A DNA stretch of 19,336 nucleotides from an uncultured Collinsella sp. (GTDB lineage Bacteria; Actinomycetota; Coriobacteriia; Coriobacteriales; Coriobacteriaceae): the NCBI GenBank assembly GCA_902495945.1, contig CABUZD010000023.1, positions 1 to 19,336 on the forward strand, written 5' to 3'. Of the stretch, positions 18,301-19,336 are shown piece by piece. Below the pieces are notes generated by a model, which saw nothing but the letters and a program-made list of their open reading frames with translations, was not told the origin of the DNA and searched no databases. The translations under genes were made by a program, and so were the position numbers. The stretch's first letter is position 1; every line of letters starts with the position of its first letter.

Positions 18301-19336
18301 ACGCGGTCGATGGCGCAGATACGCTCGAACTCCTCCTCGCTCAGCAGCGGACGCTCCAAGCGCACCAGCTGGCAGGCCGTGCGGGAATCCTCGAGCAGGT
18401 TGCCGTGGTTGCCCAGGTAGAGCGTGGTCGAGGTGACCATATGCTCGCGCAGGGCATCGATCGGCGGGTTCGTGACCTGGGCGAACAGCTGATAGAAGTA
18501 GTCGAAGAACGAGCGCGTCTTCTTGGACAGGCAGGCCAGCGGCGCATCGATGCCCATCGAGGCGAGCGGGGCCTTGCCCTGCTGGGCCATGGGACGCACG
18601 ACTTCGTCAACATCATCCCAGTGATACCCGAGCTTGGCCATGCGCACGGCGGCGGGCACCTCGGTATCCTCGGCGGGCGTGGGCGCGACGGGCTTGTCGA
18701 GCGCGTCGACGGTCAGCGTCTCCTCGGCGATCCAGTCGCGATAGGGCTTTTCCTTGGCGTAACGGGCGCGCAGCTCGTCGTTGTAGATGACGCGGCCGCG
18801 GGCAAAATCGACCTCGAGCATCTGGCCCGGTCCCAGACAGCCGCTCGTCAGGATGTTCTCGGGGCTCACCTCGATGGTGCCCACCTCGCTTGCCAGCATA
18901 AAGCGACCGTCGCGCGTCACATAGTAGCGGGCGGGACGCAGGCCGTTACGGTCGAGGGCGGCACCCAGCGTGCGACCGTCGGTAAAGGCGATGGCCGCCG
19001 GGCCATCCCACGGCTCCATGAGCATGGACTGGTAAGCGTGGTAGGAGGGGCGCTCCTCTCTCTGGCTGTCTTTGTGGTCCCACGGCTCGGGCAACAGCAT
19101 GGACGCGGCACGCGTAAGCGGGCGACCGTTCATGACCAAAAACTCAAGCACGTTGTCCAGAATCGCGGAATCGGAGCCCTCGCGGTTGATGATGGGCATC
19201 ACGCGCTCAAGATCATGCTGCAGCACGGGACTGTACAGGTTGGGCTCGCGGGCGCGGATCCAGTTGACGTTGCCCTTGAGGGTGTCCCGTCCGGATGCGA
19301 GATTGGCTTTGGCGCCGATGCCGTCATGGCGCTTGC
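15363..19336 (-). CDS. gltB: Glutamate synthase large subunit (5' end cut by window edge)
   Basis: Alpha subunit of NADPH-dependent glutamate synthase, with 1,323 residues visible of about 1,500; the frame stays open to the right edge, so an internal GTG at 19226 is not the start. The missing part is the N-terminal glutaminase region with the catalytic Cys. Seen in order: end of the amidotransferase domain (GNVNWIRARE; GSDSAILDNVLE; MEPWDGPAA; DRNGLRPARY), the central domain, and the FMN-binding synthase domain (KPGEGGHLPGKKV; SPPPHHDIYS; ISGHNGGSGA). The 3Fe-4S cysteines CLMQRDCQQDTC have codons at 16665-16667, 16647-16649 and 16632-16634. The C-terminal GXGXG beta-helix domain covers about 15760-16130. 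A short Ala-rich tail ends at 15363. It is cytoplasmic, in an operon with gltD directly downstream. The HNGEINT-like region at the edge looks divergent. Confidence 0.96.
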   Translation of the reverse strand, partial: KRHDGIGAKANLASGRDTLKGNVNWIRAREPNLYSPVLQHDLERVMPIINREGSDSAILDNVLEFLVMNGRPLTRAASMLLPEPWDHKDSQREERPSYHAYQSMLMEPWDGPAAIAFTDGRTLGAALDRNGLRPARYYVTRDGRFMLASEVGTIEVSPENILTSGCLGPGQMLEVDFARGRVIYNDELRARYAKEKPYRDWIAEETLTVDALDKPVAPTPAEDTEVPAAVRMAKLGYHWDDVDEVVRPMAQQGKAPLASMGIDAPLACLSKKTRSFFDYFYQLFAQVTNPPIDALREHMVTSTTLYLGNHGNLLEDSRTACQLVRLERPLLSEEEFERICAIDRVGFKTRRFRAVYRRDAGEGALQAALKQLAEDVEAAVRDGVNIVVLSDRAAAGEVPVPSLLAVGCVHNHLIRAGVRTFADIVVECGDAVSPHDFAALVGYSASGIYPYNAHACIRDLAARGDLDVTAEQGIANYNKAATAGIVSIMSKMGISTVQSYHSAQIFEAVGFTPEFVNVYFAGTVSRVGGMGVEDVEREQNERYDAALAILKSPAPDQLPTLGLTKWRPLGGEDHLIDPQTVYLLRTACREDSYDTFKEYSARLHRTGRAVRLRDLLDFDAGGRTPVALDEVEPALNIVRRFNTGAMSYGSISKEAHECMAIAMNRLHGRSNSGEGGEDPRRETPLANGDSKNSAIKQVASARFGVTSRYLCSAFEIQIKMAQGAKPGEGGHLPGKKVYPWIAEVRQSTPGIGLISPPPHHDIYSIEDLAELIFDLKNANPGARVSVKLVSEAGVGTIATGVAKGAADKILISGHNGGSGAAARDSIWHAGLPLELGLAEAQQTLLQNGLRSRVVLEADGKLMDGTDVAVACLLGAEEFGFATMPLISMGCLMQRDCQQDTCPAGIATQNCRLRRGFRGKPEHVEHFMLFVAEQLREVMASLGFRTVDEMVGHPECLRQIEVPGNRKANLLDLSPVLASATCEFGAHIPGADGRHFLPQMAADSELEKTLDSTLFVPYTADARAHLRPIRFRADIANVNRCVGTILGNAVTKAHPEGLPAGSITIDCDGSAGQSFGAFLPRGITLNVCGDANDYFGKGLSGGEVSVRPNPHATYKFDENIIVGNVAFFGATSGRGFINGLAGQRFGVRTSGATVVVEGCGNHGCEYMTGGLALILGEVGQNFAAGMTGGVAYVFDQYGTLDARVNHESVELKAPTAGELAQIRALVQEHVDATQSPRGIKLLYSFETMSKHFVKVIPTEYERVLAIVAAAEAVGKTHEQAEELAFDIVTGRADAADVARFDVAGGVAGAVPAAASSVASTKKEA

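Overview
The window looks like a chromosome segment from a high-GC Coriobacteriia, most likely Collinsella or a close relative. This rests on GC-rich codon use, a gltB-gltD glutamate synthase pair, a copA-copZ-csoR copper operon, and intergenic spaces packed with palindromic repeats. The genus call is inference; no rRNA or other marker gene is present.

Layout, left to right. Bases 1-1778 (minus) hold a DEAD-box RNA helicase whose C-terminal end runs off the left edge. A 588-base gap with two ~60-bp palindromes follows. Next (plus) come an FHA-domain protein (2367-3329) and a membrane Ser/Thr protein kinase with a DUF6273-like exported domain (3501-5585), probably a phospho-signalling pair. 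A four-copy array of the same palindrome (5627-5928) separates them from the copper module: a CsoR-type operator/promoter, the Cu(I) P-type ATPase copA, the chaperone copZ and the repressor csoR. The two junctions inside the copper operon each hold a different large hairpin. A small membrane zinc-ribbon protein (9312-9785) ends at a strong bidirectional terminator (9808-9845).

From 9879 to the right edge every gene is on the minus strand: a metal-dependent amidohydrolase, a protein with an AbiEi-like N-terminal half and a DUF559/Vsr-like nuclease half, an unrecognised 235-residue protein, and gltD with gltB (NADPH glutamate synthase, ammonia assimilation). The 5' end of gltB is cut by the right edge.

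The most unusual signal is a family of ~60-bp imperfect palindromes with conserved 17-bp arms (consensus TGTCTCRATCTGTAACA / TGTTACAGATYGAGACA). Ten copies occur in four clusters, always in doublets or a quadruplet with a start-to-start period of 80-81 bp and ~20-bp unrelated spacers. The clusters bracket two modules: the FHA-kinase pair and the AbiEi/DUF559 gene. The latter is enclosed so tightly that its stop codon lies 5 bases from one doublet and its ribosome-binding site lies just inside the other. At least six further hairpin types sit in other intergenic gaps.
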